A stretch of DNA of 63,131 nucleotides from Chromera velia (lineage: Eukaryota > Sar > Chromeraceae): NCBI GenBank assembly GCA_018398765.1, contig JAHBMJ010003752.1, positions 102,869 through 165,999 on the forward strand. Direction: 5' to 3'. Shown piece after piece: positions 45,878 to 55,988 of this stretch. Position 1 is the first letter of the stretch, and each line of letters opens with the position of its first letter. Both the position numbers and the translations under genes were made by a program. The notes below the pieces were generated by a model. The model made no database searches. It was not told where the DNA came from and was given only the letters and a program-made list of their open reading frames with translations.

Positions 45878-47356
45878 GGGGGCCATATAAAAATTCATTT
45901 ACGTGCTAATGGTACACAAACGGGCTTTAGGGGGGGGGAGGGGGTCGTTGCGTGCCATCGAGCCTGTTTTGGGCATTCATCTCAGTGGGGTCTGGTAGAC
46001 AAGCCGTAAGTGCTCAATCTTAATCCCTATGGTTGCCACATAAAAGCCACCAAATGGTTTCTCCAGATGTCATCTGGTTCTGAAGCACCAGAGGTCCAAA
46101 ATTTTGAAAAAATATCTAACATTTTTCCGAAAGTGCATACATTTTTCCGTCTGTCTACCGTAGAAGGGCAGATACAGATGGGGACAGGGTTACTATGCGG
46201 TTGTCCCCTCTTTTTCTCTTTGAGAGACTTGGTTTTAGGGAGGGTGGATTGTGCAGACACCCTTCGTAGTCTGTTAGAAAAGAGGAGGGCTCTGTACAGT
46301 CGGGAAGGCTCGATGGGAATCTACCGGTGGGGCAAGCAGGAAAACGCGGGTGAACTTATTTTAGATGTGACTGAGCTCGTGCATGAAGAGCTGAAATCCA
46401 AAGGACATGTCACCATGGCAGAAGAGTGGGAGGCCCTCTTCATGGGGCAGGAGGAGATGGAGAAGGAGTTTCCTGACGCCTGTCGTCACAACAGCAGCAC
46501 CAAAGAGCCCAACATTTGGTCGATCGAGCTTCATTTCCCCTCAAAAAATAATACCATTGTCGTTTTTCACTTCATGTCGCAGAGATACTCCCCACACCCC
46601 ATCATAAAAATCGTGGGCAGCGGAACTAAAGCCGAAAGAGAGCTGAGAGGGACAGAGACGCGCTTTCTGATAGAGGCGCCTAAGGTTCTCTTAATCCAGA
46701 CGGATCGGACCAATCCTAAAAAGGCAGGAGAGAAGACTGCCTGTGTGTTCACTTACCCTCTCAATCTCTCTTCTAGATCTCTCTTTTCCTGGGCCAGGAG
46801 GTCGGGACTGGAAATATGAGTTGCTGGCCGTTGTTGCCTATGGGCCTCGACTTCTGCCTGCTCCGGGCACTATATTTGTTATGGGAAGAGGGGATGGTGG
46901 TAGCGGCTTGATTGTCTGGGTTTGCCACGAATTGAAGGAGGACTGGGCAACCAAGATATACTCGGGGGACTGTTTGGTAGAAATAACAAGCCATAACAAG
47001 CCGATCGAGGACTATACGTCATCCCTTCTCGTGTATCACAGGAAAGATAATCCAATACCTGCGCACTAAGTCTTTGCCGTTTGATCATTAAATTGCATTG
47101 AACAAACCTGTCGCAGATCTGTATTGATCGCATATTTTTTGCATAATGATTCAAATTTAGGTTTTTAACAAGTTTTTGACAAGTTTTTAACTTAAGTTTT
47201 AGTGGTTGTTCAACATGATTTTGGACTTTTTACACTAAAAAAAATAATGTCAAAAAAGTTTTTTTTAAAGAAAAACATTTGCGTGCCGAAGCGAAAAGGT
47301 CTGGGGGGGGGGGTCTTGCATGCCATTGGCACTCAAATGAATTTTTACATGGCCCC
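45878..47356. mobile_element. TIR-bounded non-autonomous element carrying a captured gene
   Basis: The left end (GGGGGCCATATAAAAATTCATTT, then GTGCTAATGGTACACAA, 45878-45920) is the inverted complement of the right end (47316-47356) with a few mismatches. TA stands directly outside each end (45876-45877 and 47357-47358), the target duplication of Tc1/mariner and similar elements. Both ends also have G-rich subterminal runs followed by TTGCRTGCCAT in the same orientation. No transposase is encoded. The interior is filled by a broken ubiquitin-protease-like gene on the plus strand. Confidence 0.65.
46067..47069 (+). pseudogene. Ubiquitin carboxyl-terminal hydrolase (USP)-like gene fragment, frameshifted
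   Basis: Two overlapping frames, 46067-46819 (first ATG, MSSGSEAPEV) and one ending at 47069, join by a one-base shift near 46750-46800. Together they follow the order of a USP domain: QENAGELILDVTELVHEEL (like the Q-D-A-H-E-F box), APKVLLIQTDR (like P-x-V-L-x-x-x-L-K-R-F), CVFTYPLNL, WKYELLAVVAYG (like Y-E-L-x-A-V-V-x-H) and SSLLVYHRKD (like A-Y-x-L-F-Y-R-R). The Cys box (G-N-T-C-Y) is not found, and the GHY catalytic histidine position reads APGTI, so no peptidase activity is expected. Homology is judged from pattern only. Confidence 0.5.
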
Positions 47357-48248
47357 TATATATTTTTATATTATATCATGGGCTTAGTGATATAAATATA
47401 TAATATAACCAGATCATTATCTATGGATGATTATGAAAACTCACAAGTATCTTCATCTAGGATAATCACAGTGGAATTCTGACTAGAAATCACAATTATG
47501 ATGATCGTATAGCTCTTTCAGCAGTCTTCTTTGTTTGGAATCTCTTGAAAATAACTCTTCTATGCGATGTACCATTGCACTCATATTACTATTAAAGCTA
47601 ATTAAAGCTGTATTTAGCGGAGCGGTTACTGTAACTGTGAAGCATACGGCCGGTGGGAAGAAAGCCATGCAGCTATAAGCATATATAAGTTCGCGTTTCA
47701 ATTCTATAGTATAAAAGTATATGAAGTTAACTTATATTATATATTTATATTATATCTTCAAACTTGAGGAAATATAATATATATTGAAACCACGCCTAGA
47801 TTCCTTGGATCACACACTGACGTGTTCAGAAGAGTAAATTGAGTTGTCAAGATGGATATGTATGTACAGTGCAGCAATAAAAACAGGAGGAGACTATGGA
47901 AGACCGATGTCGCATGACGCTGTGCGCAGAAGCCCAGGTGGGCACTTGGGCGGCGCGTAGACGCAGGAGTAAGGACGTGTTACAGAGCGACTGTCGGATG
48001 TATGTTGGTATACTAGAATCCGCACGCTTCCGTGCGTGCATGGCGATATACAAAATTAATTCAGTCAGGCAGCAATGCAACACTACTGCAACACAGAAGG
48101 ATGAGAGACTAGGTTGATGGTAAGATGACTGGTGGATAGGCTGACACTCTCCTGGAGGCAGGGAGTGAGTATAAGTAGGTAAGGTGTGCTAAGATGCTAT
48201 GATTGCTATATGATGAATTGAATAGGTAGGAGAGAGCCTATACGCATG
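47357..48248. other. AT-rich intergenic region
   Basis: Strongly A/T-rich, with TATA-type stretches at 47700-47790. Short frames without recognisable features. A (gtaggt/gataggt) G-rich patch lies at 48115-48240. Confidence 0.4.
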
Positions 48249-48691
48249 CCGGGGGCGAGTGGGGTACTTTTTGCCCCCCCCTCTGCATAGGAGACCGGCG
48301 CTTTTCCACAAAAAACTCATTCTTATAATTGATAAGGAGTTAGAAGCTGAAATTTTGTGTAAGAAGACGTTGTAATGATAGAAAAAGAACTATAGAACAG
48401 ATTTTTTATATCATTTCTAGAAATATAGGTTGCCATACAAATTTTATGAGTTGTATGCCGTTTTTTTTATTGTTGAAAACCGTTAAAAAATGGTCCAAAA
48501 CTCATAAAATTTGTATGGCAGCCCATCTTTCTAGAAATGATATAAAAAATCGGTTCTATAGTTCTTTTTTTATCATTTTAACGTCTTCTTACACAAAGTT
48601 TCAGCTTCTAGCTCCTTACCAATTATGAAAACGAGTTTTTTGTGGAAATGCGCCGCTTTAGGGGGGCAAAAAGCACCCTACTCGCCTCCGG
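48249..48691. mobile_element. Long foldback element (443 bp, arms of about 200 bp)
   Basis: The sequence from 48249 to 48452 is repeated as its reverse complement at 48499-48691, with scattered mismatches and a central loop of about 46 bases. The ends read CCGGGGGCGAGTGGGGTACT and its complement. CATG lies outside both ends (48245-48248 and 48692-48695), but this tetramer is itself palindromic, so it is weak evidence for a target duplication. There is no coding frame of note. A transcript would fold into a single long hairpin. Confidence 0.8.
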
Positions 48692-49310
48692 CATGTGCAG
48701 CTTCATCATCATTATCATACGCCATCGCCATCGGCCCATAGTAGGTGTCTAACGTTCGGCAAGTCACGACATACAAGGTAGATTATTAAAGATGGACCCT
48801 CACTCGGCAATACTTGGCAAACTAGCTTAACACACCATAATTTCACTAATTTTTTTTATAGTTTTTAAACTTTTTATGATGAATCCCAAGTGATTCCCAA
48901 CTTTTGAAAATTTTAACATAATTAATAAATAATTAATGCTCTAGAAAGCTGCGGTATTGCCAGTATAATTTGTAACCTTTATTATTCGTAAGCCAGGCTA
49001 TTATTCGTAAGCTTTGAAGTTGTTATCTATACGCTAGTTGTATACTTAGCTACCATCTAAGCCCTCATAATTCTCTAAGTAATTAACTGTCTCACTAGCC
49101 GTCTAAGCAACTGCGGCTTGAACTGCTAGCTTGAACGATCTTCACTCAGACTGGCTACAAAGCTTGTCAGCCCAATAGTCAGCCAGGGCAACAGCCTGAG
49201 TGGCAACAGCCTGAGTGGCAATTACTTGCCGATATGTATCAATGCTAGTTTCGATTGAACCCCTAGCTGAGCTGCCGTTTTTGTTCCGTACGTCGACATG
49301 ATTTGCGATG
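48692..49310. other. AT-rich region and 3' flank of the YRESL-repeat gene
   Basis: No gene seen. A 15-base direct repeat (gagtggcaacagcct type) occurs at about 49180-49215, just downstream of the minus-strand gene that ends at 49311. Confidence 0.4.
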
Positions 49311-50945
49311 TCAGGATGGTCTCCTGGAGTTTTGCGACTTGAAGACACCAACTAGGCGCCTGAGTTCTGCGGTTAGCTCGACATTCACGTGCGGGATGGC
49401 AGTTTCGACTCTTGGCGTGCCCTTCGCTTTTGAAGATTTCCCGCTGGCAGGCCGGAGGTCTGAGGGAGTGACTTGCCGGTCTTCTGCTGGAATGGGGCTC
49501 TGAACGGCCTCTGCAGGCTTGCTGGGGGTCCTCAGAACAGCAGCCGCGGTAGCAGCAGCAACGTCCTCCTTTTTCTGCAAGGGCTGGTCCGAGGTTTTTA
49601 TGTTGCTCTGCTGTGAAGAGGGCCGATCGGTCGATGCCCCCTTGTGAGGCGTGACGGAGGGTATAGCTTCTCTGCCGGCCCAGGGTGATTCTCTGTAAGT
49701 CGACGGAGGGCCCCGAGTGGGGGAGGGCAACGGTGTTGCACTGTTGCTGGTTTCTTTGTAGACCGGGGACCACGGGGGCATGTTCACCCTCAGGCTCTCC
49801 CTGTAGGTTGAAAGAGGTGGGGGCTGTGGATTTGCCAGAGGGAACCTTGGGGGATGAGGATTGCCTCCTCCTCGTTTGTTTGAAGAGGGCACTGCGGGTG
49901 GGGGAGGGAGAGGAACTCTCAAGCTCTGTCTGTAGGATGAAGGAGGGCCGGAAGACGGCGTCTGCTGAATCCAGTGAATCGGCGGACCCAACCCCGCATC
50001 CAAGGCCCCCCCCTGTGGAGAAGGGGGAAGGGCATCGGGGCGGTTCACTCTCAAACTCTCTCTGTAAGTTGATGCCTGGGACGGTCTGAAAAACCAGAGG
50101 CTTTCTCTGTAGGTAGAGAAAGGGGAGGGGGGGGGGACTGGAAAGAGACTCTCTCTGTACGAAGAGACGGCTCGAGGGGAAAACGAAACCGGTTGGAAGG
50201 GGCCTGCGAGTGAGTTTCCATTCCGAGCTAACCCTCTGGGTGGAGTGAAGAGAGGCGGGAGTGATGAGATGATCTCAGGTTTGTCACCCTCCTCCAGTCC
50301 TTCTCTTAGGGATACTCTGTATGAGGATGGGGGTCTCTGGACTGCATAGCGCTTCTGTTTCTCCTTCCGGGTTTGTTGCGTGGCCAGTTGGGAATTGCTG
50401 ATCAAGTTCTTTGCACGAGACACTTTCGTTCGGGTAGTCAGGGCTGGTGCCGCAATTTGTCTGAAGTCTGCTTGCATTGGTAGGTGAGGAAGGTCTGCGT
50501 TGGGTTCGAACGGAGGCCTTCGCACTGGAAGGAGAGACACACGGAAATGAGACTGGTACCTGGGACCAGCAGGATGTTGGGAGACAACGGCAGGCTGCGA
50601 GAGAGGGGCGTCTCCTTCTCTTGTCCGCACAACAGAGGGTTGGCTTCTAAGGCTGCTAGGTGCATGGGGAGTAAAAGAATGGGGTCGAGCACCGGGAGGG
50701 GGGGGATGGAAAGGGGGGAGGATGTGGGCGAGGGAGACTCGAAAGTGAGAAGGCGGGGGCATGACGATGCTTCCTCTTGAGTAGACTGGAGCGGGTGTGA
50801 CCGAGTAGATGGAGTCTCTCGGTGCATGTCGAGGTGAATAGACTATAGACCCTCTTGGGTAGTCTCGCATGTCCACAGGCTCTTCTTTCAGCTTTGCGGG
50901 AACAAATTTTGGGATCATGCGGACCCCAAGGGAATGGCGCCCCAT
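49311..50945 (-). CDS. Proline-rich protein with repeated S-x-Y-R-E-S-L motif
   Basis: An uninterrupted frame of 544 codons from the ATG at 50945 (MGRHSLGVRM). The protein is rich in P, S and R. It carries nine copies of a short motif: SHFRVSL twice, SSYRVSL, SSYRESL, STYRESL three times, SSYRQSL and STYRESP, usually separated by 15-60 proline-rich residues. Three N-terminal blocks (RGSIVYSPR, RDSIYSV, RGSIVMPP) look like diverged relatives. No signal peptide or membrane segment. The spacing of a Y-R-x-S-L core between disordered linkers suggests repeated docking of one partner; microtubule-binding SAXO/MAP6-type proteins have similarly spaced short tyrosine motifs, but the consensus does not match well enough to assign. 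Every copy holds Ser and Tyr that could be phosphorylated (inference). Confidence 0.7.
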   Translation of the reverse strand: MGRHSLGVRMIPKFVPAKLKEEPVDMRDYPRGSIVYSPRHAPRDSIYSVTPAPVYSRGSIVMPPPSHFRVSLAHILPPFHPPPPGARPHSFTPHAPSSLRSQPSVVRTREGDAPLSQPAVVSQHPAGPRYQSHFRVSLLPVRRPPFEPNADLPHLPMQADFRQIAAPALTTRTKVSRAKNLISNSQLATQQTRKEKQKRYAVQRPPSSYRVSLREGLEEGDKPEIISSLPPLFTPPRGLARNGNSLAGPFQPVSFSPRAVSSYRESLFPVPPPSPFSTYRESLWFFRPSQASTYRESLRVNRPDALPPSPQGGALDAGLGPPIHWIQQTPSSGPPSSYRQSLRVPLPPPPAVPSSNKRGGGNPHPPRFPLANPQPPPLSTYRESLRVNMPPWSPVYKETSNSATPLPSPTRGPPSTYRESPWAGREAIPSVTPHKGASTDRPSSQQSNIKTSDQPLQKKEDVAAATAAAVLRTPSKPAEAVQSPIPAEDRQVTPSDLRPASGKSSKAKGTPRVETAIPHVNVELTAELRRLVGVFKSQNSRRPS

Positions 50946-51119
50946 TTTCACGCTTCTCGCAAAATGTCTTTGACTTGGCCAACAGTTGAATGAGGAGGGA
51001 TGAAATCTCTCACTGAGGGGTGATCATCGGAGCGCACTGACGATGCAAGACGCTATCCTTTGCTGCTGCATGATCGACAAGTTAGAACCCATGCAGATCA
51101 CGTACTCGATTCCAGAATT

Positions 51120-51233
51120 CATGCATGCATGCATGTATGCGTTCGATCACCCATGCATGCATGGATTTCTTATCGCCTCTGGATGCATGCATGCATCGAT
51201 CTGCATGCATGCCTGCATGATGCCTGCATGCCT
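51120..51233. promoter_or_regulatory. TGCATGCA cluster upstream of the YRESL-repeat gene
   Basis: In about 115 bases there are four runs of overlapping TGCATGCA (51120-51135, 51152-51163, 51182-51196, 51202-51213) plus two CTGCATG, placed 175-290 bp upstream of the ATG at 50945. The octamer is a known ApiAP2 site in Plasmodium. The high copy number may instead be a simple repeat of the tetramer ATGC. Confidence 0.4.
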
Positions 51234-52199
51234 TTTCTTTAAAAAAAAATTGCATGCGCGCGGCCTGGCGGACTCAAGTGGCCCCTGTCCCTGCGGCGTT
51301 CTGCACTGACTACACAAAAGTAGCAAGACAGCCGGGAATCTTATAATTACTTACTAGTGCACCAAACTTTGTGACCAAAGCCTCCCACAAAATTGTAGAA
51401 GCATGTATAAGCCAGGAAGGTCCAACGCTTCTCCTTGACGCTACTGGACGTCGCACCTTGTAACACCTCGAACGATTCACATTCATTATTGGACGTCACA
51501 CCTCGAACGCTTGACATTGGACCAGGAAGTACCAGGAAGCCAATCCTCTGGACAGCTAGTAATCCTGTTACGATTCCTGTATATATCTAGAGTTGAGTGA
51601 TTGACGATCTCTTGCATGAACATGGGTTGCTGGGAGCACGGCTCCACTCTAGCAAAGCCAACTTCATTCATTCATTCATTCATACATTTTACAAAATTTA
51701 TTTTAATATTTCGATACTCTTTTAAAACAAAGAATTCTTAAATTTTGATAATTTAAGTTTGATATGAATATTATACTTCAAAAACCTTTTTCTTACTTGT
51801 TCGCCATTTGCACTTCATCTCATTTAAGTTATAAATAAACAACTGATAACTCAGAGTAACAACAACTTCTAGTTTATGTAAGTTCATGAAATATTGTTTG
51901 TTAAGTAAATTTAGCTATATGTAAGTAAAAAACTGATGATTAATTGATAAAATGATAAAAAAAGTTTGACGCACATTTACAGAGCAATGTTTTTATCATA
52001 TTGCTCTAAGACCTTAGTCACCTTACCTCAGTGACCTCACAAAAACCACTTTGCATTTGTATGAAACAATTGATATCACTTATTAAATTTAAGAACTGAT
52101 CTTTCTTTTCTATCTATGTGCAGCCGTTCCTTTTTTCTACCCCAGCTTCTATCTATCTATCTATCTATCTATCTCTATCCCTGCCTCCCTCTTTACTAG

Positions 52200-52232
<33 letters not shown>

Positions 52233-52754
52233 CTTCTTTGCTACCTTCTTTCTTTCCCTCCCTTCCAAGAGACTTCCCGCTTCACTCACGCACTCACTCG
52301 CTCGCTCACCCATTCATTCATTCATCCATCCATCCATTCATCGATCCACTTGCTCGTTCTTTCATGAATCCATTAATTGATCAATGCATTCATGCATACA
52401 TTCATTCATTAATCCATCCAGTCAGTCATTACACTCGTCGAGTTTTCCTTTCGGCGAGTGACGAATCCACAGCAAAAAGATTTGTATCGCCTCTACTTCA
52501 CTCTACTTCACTTCACGTCACTGCAGGTCAAAGAAGGGGAACGCCTTCAGGATCCGCTGACTATGAATCGTCCAAAGAACAAAAACAACCAATCTCTCCG
52601 TTCTTCAAGTTGATGATCAGACTGTCCAGTCCTTCCGTCAGCATTTACATACTTCATCTGTGCCTTCATGGCCCCATTTCCCGCCCTCAAGGTACAGTTA
52701 CTGAAATCAGCTAATACGTCCCTGACCTCCAGCCATTGAAGGAGCAACCGACAG
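51234..52754. other. Intergenic region, AT-rich then simple repeats
   Basis: AT-rich to about 52.1 kb. From 52140 to 52440 it is a chain of microsatellites (ctat, ct, then attc/atcc units) that opens a long serine- and leucine-rich frame on the plus strand, which I do not regard as a gene. Confidence 0.5.
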
Positions 52755-53663
52755 CTAGACGCTCCCGGAGACGGTCTCTGTCAACGAGCTTGGCGCCCGT
52801 TTTGCCACGATGGGCAAGGAGACCGCTTCAAAGTCGAAGAGACAGAGTCGATCGTCGAGAAACCGAACGGGAAACAGAGAGAGGTTTTCGAAAAAGGTCA
52901 GTTCCCCAAGTTTCTGTACGACCACATCAACTAACGATTTCATTTTCTTCCCGTCCCCTGGTCTCAAAATCGTCGGCCTGTCTTTCAGAGGTTCCCACCG
53001 AAAAGAATCAAAAACGACAGTCACGGTCTCTTCCCCCGCCCCCCCAGGTTTCTCTCTGACCAGCCCCCCAGCTGCTGCGAGCCACCCTCGGCCAATAAAG
53101 GGAGACTGGTACAGGCAGTAGGAGCTTATTTGACTTCCCTTTTGAGATATTGAATACTCCACTGGCCCCAATTTGCACAAAAGCAGCTTCGACAGCTTTC
53201 GAATGTGAGGAGCGTGAGCAACTTGCCAAACCCCGTCCCATTTATTCCGCGCCCCTTCACTCATACTTTTCTCCAACGCTTTCTTCTTCTCACTCCCCAC
53301 TGTCCGCAGTACCTCCGCAGCTTCATTCAGCCCATCCATATCGAAACTTTCTTCAGAAAGATCGGAGTCCAGAAGCATGCGGCGCGCCCATCCTTCCGAC
53401 CCAGGGGTCTCTTCTAGACTCTCGGTGGGAGTTGGAGGTCCCCATGGAAGACGGAAAAAGGCAGGGACAACGCTGGTGTCCCGACCCCCTCTCGAAGGGA
53501 AATGCCGTCTCTCAAGACGCAGGCGTTTCTTTCTGTGACACCGCTCGTGCGGTATTTGCCCCCCTGAGACGATCAGCCGATGAGGCGGGTCAAACGCATT
53601 GGAGCCAGCGAGGAGATGAAGCAGGAAGACAAAGAAGAGACGCTTCAGCACTCGGCCCGTCAT
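52755..53663 (-). CDS. Plastid-directed protein, fibrillin (PAP)-like
   Basis: A single-exon frame of 302 codons from the ATG at 53663. It starts with a signal peptide (RLFFVFLLHLLAGSNA) followed by FDPPHR, again Phe at the cleavage site, then a basic transit-like region: a bipartite plastid leader. The C-terminal ~170 residues form a compact domain: NKWDGVWQVAHAPHI, VEYSISQKGSQISSYCLY, GRGWLAAAGG, VTVVFDSFRWEP, FFENLSLFPVRFLDDRLCLF. The W-x-V start, repeated beta strands and the late F-P-V-x-(Y/F)-L-D-D strand resemble plastid-lipid-associated proteins (fibrillins), lipid-binding proteins of thylakoids and plastoglobules. The match is by pattern; another algal plastid family is possible. Confidence 0.6.
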   Translation of the reverse strand: MTGRVLKRLFFVFLLHLLAGSNAFDPPHRLIVSGGQIPHERCHRKKRLRLERRHFPSRGGRDTSVVPAFFRLPWGPPTPTESLEETPGSEGWARRMLLDSDLSEESFDMDGLNEAAEVLRTVGSEKKKALEKSMSEGARNKWDGVWQVAHAPHIRKLSKLLLCKLGPVEYSISQKGSQISSYCLYQSPFIGRGWLAAAGGLVREKPGGAGEETVTVVFDSFRWEPLKDRPTILRPGDGKKMKSLVDVVVQKLGELTFFENLSLFPVRFLDDRLCLFDFEAVSLPIVAKRAPSSLTETVSGSV

Positions 53664-54349
53664 GTTCAGGCTGAGCCGGCTTGTTGGGAGACGGCTTCCT
53701 TCAAGGAGACTGCAAAACTAACAGTCTCCACAAGACTCGTTTGCAGCTAGAAAAAACGCTAGCAGAATTTCAGTACGTCCGGTTGTCAATGTTGAAGCCT
53801 GAGTACTCTGGCCACACAGTGCAAATATCTACTATCAGACGGTGGCTTCATGACCATGGAGAGACTTCACAGGTCCAGAGTTTTAGATCGGACCGATTGA
53901 CTTCGTGTGCATGGAGACGGCTACAAATTTCGCTTTCAATTCATTCCGGGGCGAGCTCACGCTGTGGCCCCGGAAAGCGAATGCTTTCCGGGGCCGTTAA
54001 TTCGCAAGCATGCATGCATGGTCCTCAGCTGGAGTCTTCCTGTACGTCAGCATCAACTCGAGCTAGGAATCTCCACAGTTCCTCTGATCTGTCGATCCAG
54101 ACGGTTCTGGTCATTGCACGACGTCCGACCCGCGGCATACTTGTTCTTCTCTCAATCCAACCCTGCCATCTCGGCACCGTCGGATTGTTAAATTGCCATG
54201 CAGATCTCCACTCCGCAGCCGTTGTCTCATAAGCTGTTGTCCGTTTGTTTTTTTCTCTGATCCTTTTCCACCCTGTGCTTCCTCAAGAGGACGTACACAT
54301 AGATTGACTTCTGGATCGTTCATGTCGCAGTTTTGAATCGTAGAACGAG
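53664..54349. promoter_or_regulatory. Divergent 5' region with GGCCCCGGAAAGC hairpin and TGCATGCATG
   Basis: 686 bp separate two head-to-head start codons. GGCCCCGGAAAGC (53966-53978) is followed after a four-base loop (gaat) by its exact reverse complement (53983-53995). GCATGCATGCATGG lies at 54008-54021. The arm motif also occurs singly upstream of other genes in the window. It could act as a paired binding site serving both directions (inference). Confidence 0.5.
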
Positions 54350-55919
54350 ATGAATCAAAATTCAATTTCGCGAAACATTTTGAGGCAGGTCCTCTCTGAA
54401 CACGAACTGAGGGATCTGGGGCTCGACCGGCGCTTGTCAGTCACAGAACGACTGGGGACCGGCTCATTTGAGTTCCTACCCTAGGAACGCTTTCACTATG
54501 ACTGTTATTTCCTCTCCTCTCTGTTTTGCAGCCAACCACCGGAGATTCCGGACCCTCTCCCGATTCTCCACTACTCTGTCTCAGCCCTCTTCCTGACGGC
54601 GGGACACCTGATCTTCTGGAGCCTGGTTTCTTACGCCGCCTTCTCGTCAGTCAGTGCACATGGACCTCCTTCTTGGCGATCTCCGTGTCTGATTTGAATG
54701 GAAATCAACCATATTTCTTTTGACTGCGAGTTTGCAGGTATTGGGGGTGGTTTCGGCCGGGAGGCGACTCTGTAGAGCCTGCTCCCTTGCTGATCGTCCT
54801 GGCTGTCGTCTTCCACGGAATTCTGATGATTGCTGAGATCGGAATAGCCCTTCTTCTTTCTCACTTCGACAGTTCCCCAGACATCCTCTGGGACATTTTC
54901 GGTGCAATTTTAGGATTCCTCGGAAGAGTGGCGTGCTTCTCCGACGCGCTGTTTATGCTCGTGGCCATTCGTTTGTTTCCCGCATCGTTTGGTCTGGTGG
55001 TGGGACCGTTGGTCTCTTTTTTCCTTCTTTCAACAGTGTTGATTCAGACGAGGGTCGTGATAGCCATGCTGGGGAGGGCGACCCCGGAAAATCTCGGGGA
55101 CCACTGGGGCATTGACTCCCCTGAAGAATGTCACAGGTGCAGGTGGCCAACCGGACCCCTGACGCCGTGCCTACAGGGGCCGGGGGGGGGTCGGCTCACG
55201 CATGTGGTCCGTGCACGGCTTGTGGTGGTGTGTGGATTGACAGCGGTTGTACTTCGAAATGGGTGGGCTAGAGGGCTTCGGTGTATGCGGTGGGTAACTG
55301 ATCAGGTCAGGGGTTTGTTTGTGACTGCACGGGGGGGAAGGCGTCGTGCTAGTCGCAGGGGCTTAGTGGTTATCGGAGAGGGTGCAGACATTGGAACGGC
55401 GATGGTTCCGATGTCCGGCAGTGTGGACATGGAAGGCGGGAAAGATTGGGCAGATTCGATGGGTGCAGACCGCGACCGTCTGATGTCGAAAGGGAATGAA
55501 GACTCAGACGTTGTCAGTGAGGGAGACGGAGGCGGAGACGGCAGTCAGTGTCCATCTTCCACGCGCATCTGTCCCAGTACAGACACAGAAACAGAACTAG
55601 GAACAGTGAGAGGACATGGGGGTGGAGCATCATTCCATCAAACTGATCGCTCCGATGCGGTCTCGGTGTCCACCTCTGTTGACCCCCCCCTTACTCCCTC
55701 AAGTGGGTCTCGGCCTTTGATGACGTCTGCGACCGCTGCTGCGGCTGGTGGAGGAGGCGGGAGCGTAGTGTATGAGCCTGTGGAGGTCAGGGTTCAGCAG
55801 GATGCAACTGGGGTCCAGTTGGCGCGGCTTGCAGATGCAGCGTTTGCCCTGGATTTCTTGATGCTCTGCAATGTGCTTAAGAGGGTCGGTCCGTTTGCCC
55901 GTGAGTGCGTCGAGTGTGC

Positions 55920-55988
<69 letters not shown>

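Noticed and set aside
52118-52714. 198-codon plus-strand frame
   Set aside because: The first two thirds are translated microsatellites (ctat, ct, attc). The rest shows no domain.
53150-53674. 174-codon plus-strand frame
   Set aside because: It is antisense to the fibrillin-like gene, has no domain, and has no plausible leader or splice context.
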